Source of the DNA: Aquabacterium fontiphilum
GTDB lineage: Bacteria; Pseudomonadota; Gammaproteobacteria; Burkholderiales; Burkholderiaceae_C
DNA length: 64,000 bases
NCBI RefSeq assembly: GCF_009909205.1
Contig: NZ_JAAAPN010000011.1
Span: 62,001 to 126,000, forward strand
Direction of reading: 5' to 3'
The translations under genes were made by a program, and so were the position numbers. Below, piece after piece: positions 43,845 through 52,518 of this stretch. The first letter of the stretch is position 1; each line of letters begins with the position of its first letter. Below the pieces are notes generated by a model that did not search any database, had not been told where the DNA came from, and saw only the letters and a list, made by a program, of their open reading frames with translations.

Positions 43845-44085
43845 TTTCCATGGCGCCATCCGCGAGGTGCTGCAGGCCCACGGCAAGCTGGCCGTCGATG
43901 CGTCGACGCTGCCGCCCGAAGCCAGCCTGTACGACGCTGGCATGAGCTCGCATGCCAGTGTCAATGTGATGCTCGCGCTGGAGGCGCGGTTCGACGCCGA
44001 ATTTCCGGACGAGATGCTGACGCGCCAGACCTTTCAGTCCATCGCCCAGATCGCGCAGGCGCTGGCCCAACTCGTCGGCCGCTGA
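43828..44085 (+). CDS. Dedicated acyl/aminoacyl carrier protein
   Basis: 85 residues, four-helix carrier size. The modified serine is probably Ser41 in DAGMSSHASV, where classical carriers have DSL; the preceding Asp is replaced by Ser and the following Leu by His. Variants of this kind (AGxSS/TS-x-ASV) occur in carriers served by amino acid:carrier ligases. Overlaps acpS by 17 bp, and its stop is 1 bp from the convergent binding-protein gene. With the ligase, dehydrogenase and Cys-hydrolase it completes a carrier-bound amino acid pathway. Confidence 0.88.
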   Translation: MPQASDFHGAIREVLQAHGKLAVDASTLPPEASLYDAGMSSHASVNVMLALEARFDAEFPDEMLTRQTFQSIAQIAQALAQLVGR

Positions 44086-44086
44086 A

Positions 44087-45142
44087 CTACTCCCAGACTT
44101 CTTCCGAGCGCGTCGCGCAGTCGGGGTCGCCTGCGTGTACATGGCATCGGATGCGCTTGAGCACCTTCAGCCCCCGCTGGTCGTACAAGCCCTGGCGCGC
44201 CAGATCAATGCGCGCATCGCGCAGCAACTGTGTGTAGCGCACCGCCTCGGCCGCGTCGATGTCGACCCAGGTCTGCGGCGGTACCGACGCGTCGGCGCGA
44301 TGGATGAGCTGGCGCGCACGGTCGAACTGCGTCACCCAGTAGGCGCGCGATTGGTGGCCAAAATCGGGGGGAAATCGACTGCGGTTGAGCACCAGCTGGT
44401 AGGACACGATCATCAGCGGAAAGCGCACGATGCCACCCTTGGTGCCAAGCCCACGCTCGAGCTCCAGCGGCTTGTAGGCCATCGTGGGCGCCGCCATCAT
44501 GTCCACCGCACCGCGGTTGAACAAGTGGTGGAAGGTGCCAATGTCGGCTGCCACCGGCCGGCCGCCGATGCGCTGGATCATCGCGGCCTGCGCAGGGTCG
44601 TAATCGAATGCCGCAATCCGTTTGCTGGCCAGCGACTCGACTGTGTTGAGCCGACGGTCATTGACGAACGGGTAAGCCGCTCCCACCGGAATGATGCCGG
44701 CCACCTCGTGCTGGCCGCTCACCATCAGGCGCGTGACAGCGGGCGAGGGCGCCGCGTAGGTCTGCACCAGTTTGCGGAACACCTCGTAGGTGGCCGGCAC
44801 ATCGACCTTGCCATTGCGCACCACCGTGGTGGCTCCCAGCGAATCGATCGAAGCCGCCGCAGCGTTGAACGCCCGCGTGCGGAAAGCCGTGGCCATCACC
44901 GCATCGCATCGCCCCTGCTGATAGGCCGTCACGGCAGCCGCTTCGTCGTTGAAGGCCCGCAACTGCAGCTCGACGCCGTGGCGCTGCATGGCCAGCGCGT
45001 AGTCGCGCACCATGCCGAAGAGGTCACCCGAGGCCCCCAGAAAATCGAACGCACAGAACACCGGCGTGGGTGATGGACTGGCCTGGCTGGCCAAGGGCAC
45101 CAGGCCCATCGCAGCAACCAGCAAATGGCGGAACCCGCGCAT
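44087..45142 (-). CDS. Periplasmic solute-binding-like protein, substrate unknown
   Basis: 351 residues with a signal peptide (1-22, ending SQA). The remainder looks like a two-lobed binding protein of the TRAP or PhnD general type (FDFLGASGDLFGMVRDYALAMQRHG, then GRCDAVMATAFRTRAFN and LASKRIAAFDYDPAQAAMIQ). The final part has two Cys (RCHVHAGDPDC) that could form a disulfide. No transporter subunit is adjacent. It is convergent with the carrier-protein gene, and 16 bp separate its start from the aminotransferase stop, so it may be cotranscribed with the latter. Confidence 0.65.
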   Translation of the reverse strand: MRGFRHLLVAAMGLVPLASQASPSPTPVFCAFDFLGASGDLFGMVRDYALAMQRHGVELQLRAFNDEAAAVTAYQQGRCDAVMATAFRTRAFNAAAASIDSLGATTVVRNGKVDVPATYEVFRKLVQTYAAPSPAVTRLMVSGQHEVAGIIPVGAAYPFVNDRRLNTVESLASKRIAAFDYDPAQAAMIQRIGGRPVAADIGTFHHLFNRGAVDMMAAPTMAYKPLELERGLGTKGGIVRFPLMIVSYQLVLNRSRFPPDFGHQSRAYWVTQFDRARQLIHRADASVPPQTWVDIDAAEAVRYTQLLRDARIDLARQGLYDQRGLKVLKRIRCHVHAGDPDCATRSEEVWE

Positions 45143-45158
45143 GGCGGCCCTCCCGTGA

Positions 45159-46316
45159 TCAGAGCCGGGTCAGCCGCTCCAGCGCCTGCTCCAGCGTGGT
45201 GGCCGACTTGGCGAAGCAGAATCGGATGACACGGTGGTCATCCCCGTTGGGGTACAACGCAGACACCGGGATCGCCGCCACACCGTGCTCACGAATGAGC
45301 CGCTCGACAAAGGCCCGGTCGCCTTCGTCGCTGATGGCTGCGTACTTCACGCACTGAAAATAGGTGCCCTGACACGGCAGCAACTCGAACCGTGAACTGG
45401 CCAGGGCCTGCCGGAAAATGTCGCGCTTGCCCTGATACAGCGCGCGCAGCTGCTCGTACCAGCCGGGACGGGCCATGAATGTCGCCAGCGCCACCTGAGA
45501 GGGCGTGTGCACCGTGAACACATTGAACTGGTGCACCTTGCGGAACTCGGCCATCAGCTCGCGCGGTGCGAGCGCGTAGCCGATCTTCCAGCCGGTGATG
45601 TGATAGGTCTTGCCAAAGCTGGAGACCACCACGGCGCGCTCGGCCAGCGCCGGATGGCGCATGACGCTTTCATGGCGCCCGCCATCGAACACCATGTGCT
45701 CGTAGACCTCGTCGCTGAGCACGATGATGTCCGTGTCGCGCACCAGCTCGGCCAGGGCGGTCATGTCATCCGGCGTCCACACTGCCCCGCTGGGGTTGTG
45801 AGGGGTGTTGATGATGACCATGCGCGTGCGCGGTGTGATCAGCGCGCGCACCGCCTCCCAGTCTGGCCGGTAGGCCGGCGGCGCCAGATCGGCATACACC
45901 ATGCGCCCGCCCTGCAGCGCGACTGACGGCGCGTAGCTGTCGTAGACCGGCGTGAAGGCAATGACCTCGTCGCCCGGCCGCACCAGCGCAGCAATGGCCG
46001 TAAACAGCGCCTGGGTGGCACCGGCTGTCACGGTGATCTCGTCGGCCGCGTCATAGCTCGCGCCATACAGCGCCTGCACCTTGGCGGCGATCGCTTCGCG
46101 CAACACGGGCACCCCGCCCATGGGCGCGTACTGATTGTGGCCGCCACGCGCCGCTTGCGCGAGCAGGTCGATCAGTTCGCCCGGCGCATCGAAATCCGGG
46201 AAGCCCTGCGACAGGTTGATCGCCCCATGCTGCTGCGCCAGCGCCGACATCACCGTGAAGATGGTGGTGCCGACCTCAGGCAGGCGGGATGGCAAAGGGC
46301 GGGGGTACGAAGGCAT
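45159..46316 (-). CDS. PLP aminotransferase, class I (methionine/kynurenine type)
   Basis: 385 residues, fold type I. N terminus INLSQGFPDFDAP, PLP-binding GATQALFTAIAAL, NTPHNPSG, Asp in VLSDEVYEHM, and the Schiff-base Lys in SSFGKTYHITGWKIGY. It is closest to YbdL-like methionine aminotransferases and kynurenine-oxoglutarate transaminases, which take bulky hydrophobic amino acids. The ATG at 46316 begins the conserved part; upstream in-frame codons overlap the divergent gene. A role in supplying or draining the amino acid used by the nearby carrier pathway is possible but unsupported. Confidence 0.9.
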   Translation of the reverse strand: MPSYPRPLPSRLPEVGTTIFTVMSALAQQHGAINLSQGFPDFDAPGELIDLLAQAARGGHNQYAPMGGVPVLREAIAAKVQALYGASYDAADEITVTAGATQALFTAIAALVRPGDEVIAFTPVYDSYAPSVALQGGRMVYADLAPPAYRPDWEAVRALITPRTRMVIINTPHNPSGAVWTPDDMTALAELVRDTDIIVLSDEVYEHMVFDGGRHESVMRHPALAERAVVVSSFGKTYHITGWKIGYALAPRELMAEFRKVHQFNVFTVHTPSQVALATFMARPGWYEQLRALYQGKRDIFRQALASSRFELLPCQGTYFQCVKYAAISDEGDRAFVERLIREHGVAAIPVSALYPNGDDHRVIRFCFAKSATTLEQALERLTRL

Positions 46317-46429
46317 GGGTCGCAAGCATAGCGGCTGGGCTGGCGCCATTTCTGTCAGCAAACGCAACAGGCCGCACGGGCGCGCCGTTTGCTGGTGCGC
46401 GGGACCTTCTTGCCAGAAAAGGAGCCGCC

Positions 46430-46903
46430 ATGTCGAGCCACCACGACCGCATCCGCCAGCACACCGCGCAAGACGTGCTTCGGCGCCTGGATGCCGACAC
46501 CGAGAGCCATCTGCGCGCGTTGGCCGACGCGCCGCCGGAACAGTCCGCACGCAGGCTGGGCGAGCTGGCCCACGAGTGGGACACCGACCGCGTGCTGGAA
46601 ACCGAGGCCGCCACCATGGGCCTGGTCGGCTTGGCCCTTGGGTTGGCGCTGGATCGCCGTCTGCTGGCCGTTCCAGCCCTGGTCGCTGCGGCCATGCTGA
46701 CGCACGCGCTCACGGGCCGCTACCCGTTGATGCCGCTGTTTCGCCGGCTGGGTGTGCGTACGGCGTCTGAAGTTGCCCGCGAGCGCCACGCCGTCAAGGC
46801 GCTTCGGGGCGATTTTGACCAGATGGGACAGGCCTCGGCGGACGCCGAGCGCGCTGGCACCGCCGAGATGCCCAACCCCCTGCGCCACGCAGACCTGCAC
46901 TGA
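46430..46903 (+). CDS. DUF2892-like small membrane protein, copy 1
   Basis: 157 residues. An acidic, helical N-terminal half (1-60) is followed by two short hydrophobic helices (about 65-100) ending in HALTGRYPLMPLFRRLGVRT, similar to the DUF2892/YgaP membrane tail, then RERHAVKALRGDFD. The ATG at 46430 follows AAAAGGAG by 6 nt. It is 27% to 40% similar by eye to the next gene over the last 90 residues, so the pair arose by tandem duplication. Function unknown. Confidence 0.7.
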   Translation: MSSHHDRIRQHTAQDVLRRLDADTESHLRALADAPPEQSARRLGELAHEWDTDRVLETEAATMGLVGLALGLALDRRLLAVPALVAAAMLTHALTGRYPLMPLFRRLGVRTASEVARERHAVKALRGDFDQMGQASADAERAGTAEMPNPLRHADLH

Positions 46904-46915
46904 TGGAGGCCCGCC

Positions 46916-47395
46916 ATGCTGAACAGCCGACACCTTCCCCCGACCATCACCCGCGTCGCCCGGCACACCTCGATCGACGTCAATGCCCAGATCCGTGCGC
47001 GAACCGATGCCGCGGTGGCCCAGATGGAGCGCGCCTCGCCGGCAGAACTTACCCAGCGCATCGCCCTGCTCGACCGGGAGTGGGACATCGAACGCGTGCT
47101 GCAAGCGAACGCCGCCACGCTCGCGCTGACCGGCGTGCTGCTGGGCCGGCGCGTCCACCCGCGCTTTCTGCTGTTGTCAGCCGGCGTCTTCGGCTTCCTG
47201 CTGCAGCACGCATTGCAGGGCTGGTGCCCCCCGTTGCCGGTGCTGCGGCGGCTGGGCGTGCGCACGGCCGCCGAGATTGAGCGCGAGCGGTACGCACTCA
47301 AGGCCCTGCGCGGCGACTTCGATGAGCTGCCGACGCCCGATCAGGCCGATGGTGGCACACGCGTGCGGGCGGCGCTTCGGGCAGTGGACGCCTGA
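46916..47395 (+). CDS. DUF2892-like small membrane protein, copy 2
   Basis: 159 residues. Same layout as the gene before it: helical N terminus, two hydrophobic helices (about 62-98), then HALQGWCPPLPVLRRLGVRT and RERYALKALRGDFDELP. The spacing between genes is 12 bp and GGAGG lies 7 nt before the ATG, so the two are one operon. The GWCP motif is nearer to the DUF2892 consensus than that of copy 1. Possibly the two form a hetero-oligomer in the inner membrane. Confidence 0.7.
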   Translation: MLNSRHLPPTITRVARHTSIDVNAQIRARTDAAVAQMERASPAELTQRIALLDREWDIERVLQANAATLALTGVLLGRRVHPRFLLLSAGVFGFLLQHALQGWCPPLPVLRRLGVRTAAEIERERYALKALRGDFDELPTPDQADGGTRVRAALRAVDA

Positions 47396-47412
47396 GCGCT
47401 GGGCGGTACACG

Positions 47413-47823
47413 TCAAGTCACGTCCTGACCCCGCAGCCGGCCCCGATTCGCCTTGACGCCAGCCCGGGCCTGCTTGCCGCTCAAGCGGCGCTGCTGCGAG
47501 GCCAGCGTGGGCCGCGTCGGTCGGCGCAAGGGGTGCTCGTGCGCGGCCTCGGCAATGAGCTCATGCAAACGCGCTACCGCTTCGACCTTGTTCTGGTCGC
47601 GGCTGCGCGATGACTGCGCCTTGATCACCACCACACCGTCTTTGGTGATGCGCTGGTCGTGGCTGGCCAGCAAGCGAGCCTTGATGCGCTCGGGCAGGGA
47701 GGAGCCTGCAATGTCGAAGCGCAGGTGCACCGCGCTGGAGACCTTGTTGACATGCTGCCCGCCCGGCCCCTGCGCGCGCACGGCCGTAAACGAGATCTCG
47801 CGTGGGTGGACAGTCCAGGACAT
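47413..47823 (-). CDS. arfB: Alternative ribosome-rescue peptidyl-tRNA hydrolase ArfB
   Basis: 136 residues. A codon-independent release factor for stalled ribosomes. The catalytic GGQ lies in RAQGPGGQHVNKV, and the basic C-terminal tail that enters the mRNA channel is clear (RRPTRPTLASQQRRLSGKQARAG). The ATG at 47823 gives MSWTVHPREIS, which matches family N termini; an ATG three codons upstream is an alternative. A long in-frame extension further upstream is only the antisense of mltB. Divergent from mltB. Confidence 0.93.
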   Translation of the reverse strand: MSWTVHPREISFTAVRAQGPGGQHVNKVSSAVHLRFDIAGSSLPERIKARLLASHDQRITKDGVVVIKAQSSRSRDQNKVEAVARLHELIAEAAHEHPLRRPTRPTLASQQRRLSGKQARAGVKANRGRLRGQDVT

Positions 47824-47877
47824 GCCGGTCATTTCACCAGATTTCGTGCGGTATGACGGGCGTGGCATGCTTTCGGA

Positions 47878-49218
47878 ATGAACGCCCACTTCAACACGCG
47901 CCCCCTTGCCCATCGCACCGGGCTGGCCGTGGTGCTGGCCGCCGCGCTGGCTGGCTGTGCCACCTCGCCCCAGCCACCCGAACCCGCGTCGCCCAAGACC
48001 ACGGCACCTCACGCGCAACCCCATGCTCAAGCGTCCGCCGAGCCTGCGGCCCCGCCAGCTGCCGTCGTGCCACACGCGGCGGCACCATCCGACGAGGCCG
48101 CCCGCTTCGCCGCCTGGCTGGCAGCCTTCCGCGCCGAGGCCCGCGCGGCCGGCATCCGCGAAGCCACGCTGCAAGCCGCGCTGGACCCGGCCCAGCTGCG
48201 CCCGCGCACCATCGAGCTCGACCGCAACCAGGCCGAGTTCACGCGCGCCATCTGGGATTACCTCGACACTGCCGTCTCGCCCACGCGGGTGGCCAACGGC
48301 CAGGCGCGGCTGGCCCAGGTGCAGCGCGAGGCCGATGCCGCGAGCGCACGCTATGGGGTGCCGGTGGCCGTGCTGATGGCCGTGTGGGGCATGGAGAGCA
48401 ACTACGGCAGCAACTACGGCGATGTGCCCGTGGTGGATGCCCTGGCCACGCTGGCCTTCGAAGGCCGGCGCGAAGCCTGGGCACGCCAGGAGTTGCTGAC
48501 CGCCCTGCGCATCATCGACCAGGGCCACATCGACCGAGCCCACATGATCGGCTCGTGGGCGGGCGCCATGGGCCAGACGCAGTTCATGCCGTCGTCTTTC
48601 ATGGCCCACGCCGTGGACGCCGATGGCGACGGTCGCCGCGACATCTGGCGCAGCATGGCCGACGTGCTGGCCTCCACCGCCAACTACTTGCACAAGGCCG
48701 GCTGGCGGTCGGGCGAGCCCTGTGCGCACGAAGTCGTGCTGCCGCCCGGCTTCGACCCGGAGCGGGCTGACCCGGCCGTCCGGCAAGCCACATCGCAATG
48801 GGCGCAAGAAGGCGTCCGCAGCGTCACTGGCGACAGGCTTCCCGACATGGCCGACGCCGCCATCCTGCAGCCTGCCGGCGTGCATGGACCCGCATTCCTC
48901 GCAGGCGCCAACTTTCGCGCCGTGCTGCGCTACAACAACGCCACCAGCTACGCTTTGGGCGTGTGCCATCTGGCGCACCGCATCGCAGGCGGTGGGCCCA
49001 TCTCGGCCCCATGGCCCCGCGACCAGCGGCCGCTGAGCCGCAGCGAGGTGCAGGCCCTGCAGACCGCGCTGGCGCGGCGCGGCCTCAACCCGGGTGCCGC
49101 CGATGGCGTGATGGGCCCGGCCACACGCTCGGCCGTGCGCGCATTTCAGCGCAGCGTGGGCCTGCCGGCGGACGGCTTCGCCACCGCGACCTTGCTGGAG
49201 CGGGCCATGACGCCGTGA
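47878..49218 (+). CDS. mltB: Membrane-bound lytic murein transglycosylase B
   Basis: 446 residues. Lipoprotein with lipobox LAGC (Cys27), a Pro/Ala-rich linker (30-72), the MltB catalytic domain with Glu173 in WGMESNYGSNYG and the AMGQTQFMPSSFM signature, and a C-terminal peptidoglycan-binding domain (about 380-440, LQTALARRGLNPGAADGVMG). It cleaves glycan strands to 1,6-anhydro ends from the outer-membrane inner face. Converges with the M48 protease gene. Confidence 0.93.
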   Translation: MNAHFNTRPLAHRTGLAVVLAAALAGCATSPQPPEPASPKTTAPHAQPHAQASAEPAAPPAAVVPHAAAPSDEAARFAAWLAAFRAEARAAGIREATLQAALDPAQLRPRTIELDRNQAEFTRAIWDYLDTAVSPTRVANGQARLAQVQREADAASARYGVPVAVLMAVWGMESNYGSNYGDVPVVDALATLAFEGRREAWARQELLTALRIIDQGHIDRAHMIGSWAGAMGQTQFMPSSFMAHAVDADGDGRRDIWRSMADVLASTANYLHKAGWRSGEPCAHEVVLPPGFDPERADPAVRQATSQWAQEGVRSVTGDRLPDMADAAILQPAGVHGPAFLAGANFRAVLRYNNATSYALGVCHLAHRIAGGGPISAPWPRDQRPLSRSEVQALQTALARRGLNPGAADGVMGPATRSAVRAFQRSVGLPADGFATATLLERAMTP

Positions 49219-49252
49219 GGCATGGAGATGGCGGCACCCGCGGAAGCGGGGC

Positions 49253-51151
49253 TCACACCTCGACGTTCTGCAAACGCTTGAGCGACTTGGCAATCGGCTT
49301 GTTGCTGCCGGTCAGCGAACACACGAACAGGGGGAGGGGCCAGGGCTGCTCAGCGAGTCGCTGCAGGATGGCGCTCTGCTGGCCCCGCCGCTGCGCCCAC
49401 CAGGTGAGCGTCACACCCAGGACATACGTTTGCGCCGTGGGGTCGGCCGGGATCACGCGACGCGCCAGATAAAGCCGGCGAACGCCCTTGCGGTCCAGCT
49501 TCTGAAGCAGCGCACGCAACTGCGCTGCCGTCTCGCTGTCGAGCTGCGGCGCCTCCAGCGGATGCGTCGGGTCCAGCCTGTTGAGCTGGGCAGCACGCTC
49601 CTCCTCAAAGGCATGGCGTGCCTGCCAACGCTGCGCGTAAGTCTGCGCGCGCGCCTCGTCCCCGTGTGCCGACAGGTAGGCGTGCGCCCGCTCACAGCAG
49701 GGCTTCGTCGACTCGGCATCCAGGGCCATGACGCGCTCCAGCAGCGCCAACCCGACCTCGTCTCCGCGGTCCAGACGCAAGCAAGCCTCCAGGTACAAGG
49801 CGGCCGGCCGGTCCGGGTGCGCCGCATTGAGGTCGACCACGGATGTCAGGCTGTCGACATCGGGCTCGAGCTGCACCTGCAACCGCAGAAGCTCGTACTG
49901 GTCGTCCCACCCGAGTGGGTCGGTTTCCGCCATCTGTCGCAGCTGCGCAAGACGGGCGCGGTTCGCCTGGATCTCGCGATGGCGCTGTGCCCACGGCTCG
50001 GCGACGCGCTCCGCCCATTCACCCTGAAAGCGCGCGCGCATGGCCGGCAACAGGCTGCCTAGCCAGCGCACCGCTGCGGATTCGCCCACCCGAGCGGGCG
50101 GCATGGCCGCCATGTCGTCCCCCGACAAGGCCAGGGCCGCCAGGCGCGCTCGCAGCGTAGGATGGGTGTCCAGCGCCTGTGGCGGACGGTCCAGAGCCTC
50201 ATCGAGCCACCGTCGGCCATCGGCTTCCGTCACGGTGTCCGCCGCTGCGGCCCAGCCCATGGCCAAGTCCTGCGGAGGGGCGGGCAGCTGCGCGATCCGG
50301 TCGAACGTCTGCCCGATGAACTGCTGATAGTGTGGGCCTGCCAGGTTCACGCGCTTGAGTGCATGCGACACGACAGCCGGCCCGACGAGCTCCGCCGATG
50401 CCCGGTCTGCCTGGTACTCCTGAGCGCGGGCCAGCACAAAAGTGTAGGCATTGAAGTAGGGTGCATACCATTGCACCAGGCGACGCAGCACCTTGCCGAC
50501 CCACCCTTCCCACTGGTCGGCATAGGCGGCGATCGTGGCCCATGTAAGTCGCAGCCGATAAATGAACGCGCCAAAACGCCCGTGTGACCCCGCCAGATGG
50601 CCGTACTCGTGAGCCACCACGGCCAGCGCTTCCTCTGGGCTCATGCTCTCCAGCAAGGGCAGGCCCAGCAGCAGGTAGTTGCGCGGCAGCCCGAAAAGCC
50701 CCAGCAGCGGGCGCTGCACCACCGCTGCATTGACATCGTCCACCAGCAGCACATGGTGGAAGCGCGGCCCCCGCATGCGGCGCCGCATGTCGTCCATCGC
50801 TGCAAACAACTCCGGCGCCTGCTGCCGTGTCAGCTCTACGCCTTGCGGTGCAGGAAGCCTCACCAGCAGTGCGCGGAATGACGACTTGATCAGATACCAG
50901 AGCGGGACAGCCAGCAGCACCAGCGCCTTGCCGAACTTGGCCAGCAGCAACACCGCAGCGCCGCCCTTGACCATCACAAGCAGCAGCCCCACGACCAAGA
51001 AGATGCCCAGGCCAGCCAGGCCCATGACCAGCAACAGTACCCCGAATCCCAGCAGCGCCAGCATCGCCACCTTGAATTGGTAAGCCGCTTGAGACCGGGC
51101 ACTCTCGCGCTCAAGGCGCGCGACCATCAGTTGGAACCGCTCTTCGTTCAT
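49253..51151 (-). CDS. M48-family membrane metalloprotease with long C-terminal region
   Basis: 632 residues. Two or three membrane helices (about 27-65 and 68-90), then the M48 catalytic domain with HEYGH (181-185) and the third zinc ligand Glu in QEYQADRASAEL. The C-terminal 260 residues are helical with tetratricopeptide-like composition (QVQLEPDVDSLTSVVDLNAAHPD). HtpX-like enzymes degrade membrane proteins; a TPR-like tail recalls BepA. The ATG at 51151 follows GGGAGGG by 5 nt. Divergent from the NMT1-type binding protein. Confidence 0.88.
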   Translation of the reverse strand: MNEERFQLMVARLERESARSQAAYQFKVAMLALLGFGVLLLVMGLAGLGIFLVVGLLLVMVKGGAAVLLLAKFGKALVLLAVPLWYLIKSSFRALLVRLPAPQGVELTRQQAPELFAAMDDMRRRMRGPRFHHVLLVDDVNAAVVQRPLLGLFGLPRNYLLLGLPLLESMSPEEALAVVAHEYGHLAGSHGRFGAFIYRLRLTWATIAAYADQWEGWVGKVLRRLVQWYAPYFNAYTFVLARAQEYQADRASAELVGPAVVSHALKRVNLAGPHYQQFIGQTFDRIAQLPAPPQDLAMGWAAAADTVTEADGRRWLDEALDRPPQALDTHPTLRARLAALALSGDDMAAMPPARVGESAAVRWLGSLLPAMRARFQGEWAERVAEPWAQRHREIQANRARLAQLRQMAETDPLGWDDQYELLRLQVQLEPDVDSLTSVVDLNAAHPDRPAALYLEACLRLDRGDEVGLALLERVMALDAESTKPCCERAHAYLSAHGDEARAQTYAQRWQARHAFEEERAAQLNRLDPTHPLEAPQLDSETAAQLRALLQKLDRKGVRRLYLARRVIPADPTAQTYVLGVTLTWWAQRRGQQSAILQRLAEQPWPLPLFVCSLTGSNKPIAKSLKRLQNVEV

Positions 51152-51344
51152 CTTTTCCCTCCCGACTCTGTTTTGCACCCAGTTTAGCCGGCTTGGCACG
51201 TACCTTGCGTCAACGACTCCGACGGAGTAGAAGCGTTCAGCGTGGTGCATCTGACGGTTGCCGCCAGCCCACGCGGGGAATTGCTCCATGCGGTGGCTGC
51301 GCCCTGGCGTGGCCGGATCGTGTGTTGACATCAGCGAGCCCCTC

Positions 51345-52442
51345 ATGAACCTTGCGTACCCTGGCCGCTCGGACGGCCACCTGTTCTCTCTGCCCCCCCT
51401 GCGCCTCGTCTCCCGCTCCGTCGTCGGCCGCTTGCGCCATGCCGTGGCGCGCATCGGCCTGGCGGGCACCCATGCCGTCGCATCGGCCGTCGTTGCCGGG
51501 CTGTGTACCGCGCCAGCCGCCGTCCATGCCCAGCCTCTAGAGAAGCTGACCTTTCTGACAAGCTGGTACGCTCAGGCCGAGCACGGCGGCTTCTACCAGG
51601 CGCTGGCCACAGGGCTGTACAAGCAGGCCGGGCTGGACGTGACCATCAAGATGGGCGGCCCCCAGGTCAACGGCATGCAGCTGCTGGCCGCGGGCGCGGC
51701 TGATCTGATCATCGGGTATGACTTCCAAGTGCTCTCAGGCATTGAGCGCGGCGTGCCGGCTGTCACCGTGGCCGCCAGCTTCCAGAAGGATCTGCAGGGC
51801 ATGCTGACGCATGCCGATGTGAAGTCGCTGGCCGATGTGAAGAACAAGACCATCCTGGTGGCCAACAACAACCGCACCAGCTGGTGGCCCTGGCTCAAGG
51901 CCAAGTACGACCTGAGCGAGTCGCAGGCACGCCCGTACACCTTCAACCTGCAGCCCTTTTTCGCTGACACCAATGTGGTGCAGCAGGCCTACCCCTCGTC
52001 GGAGCCCTTCCAGGCCCAGCAGCGCGGTGTGCCCACGCGCTTCTTCCTGTTTGCCGATGACGGCTACCCGCCTTACGGCACCTCCATCGTCACCACCCAG
52101 GCATTGCTCAAGGCCAAGCCCGATGTGGTCAAGCGCTTTGTGGAGGCGTCGATGAAGGGCTGGGTCAGCTACCTCAAGGACCCGGCACCGGCCAACGCGC
52201 TGATCAAGAAAGACAACCCCAACATGACCGACGCGCAGATCGCCTTTGGCATCAGCCAGCTCAAGGCGCTGAAGGTGCTCGACAGCGGTGACGCGGCCAC
52301 GCAGGGCGTGGGCACCATGACCGAGGCGCGCTGGAAGGCGACCCGCGATTACATGGTCAAGGAAGGGCTGCTCAAGGCGGACACCCCCTGGCAGCAGGCC
52401 TTCACACTGGACATCGTGCGCCAGATGCGGGTGATGCCCTGA
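51345..52442 (+). CDS. ABC transporter substrate-binding protein, NMT1/THI5-like, orphan
   Basis: 365 residues. A long N terminus leads into a signal peptide ending at VHAQ (about residue 62-65), then the binding protein: LTFLTSWYAQAEHGGFYQALATGLYKQAGLDV. Such proteins bind pyrimidine precursors of thiamine, sulfonates, taurine or nitrate analogues. GGPQVNGMQLLAAGAADLIIGYD is the usual ligand loop. No permease or ATPase follows, so a partner must lie elsewhere or it acts as a sensor component. An upstream in-frame start at 51258 is possible. Confidence 0.85.
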   Translation: MNLAYPGRSDGHLFSLPPLRLVSRSVVGRLRHAVARIGLAGTHAVASAVVAGLCTAPAAVHAQPLEKLTFLTSWYAQAEHGGFYQALATGLYKQAGLDVTIKMGGPQVNGMQLLAAGAADLIIGYDFQVLSGIERGVPAVTVAASFQKDLQGMLTHADVKSLADVKNKTILVANNNRTSWWPWLKAKYDLSESQARPYTFNLQPFFADTNVVQQAYPSSEPFQAQQRGVPTRFFLFADDGYPPYGTSIVTTQALLKAKPDVVKRFVEASMKGWVSYLKDPAPANALIKKDNPNMTDAQIAFGISQLKALKVLDSGDAATQGVGTMTEARWKATRDYMVKEGLLKADTPWQQAFTLDIVRQMRVMP

Positions 52443-52518
52443 GGCACGGGGGCCGGCCCCTACAATCCGGCCCCTTGTCCTGCCATCGGGGCGCGCGCGT
52501 GGCGTGCCCGCCTGCGCC

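Noticed and set aside
47413-49293. 626-codon minus-strand frame ending with the ArfB sequence
   Set aside because: Only the last 136 codons match a known family. The rest is antisense of mltB.
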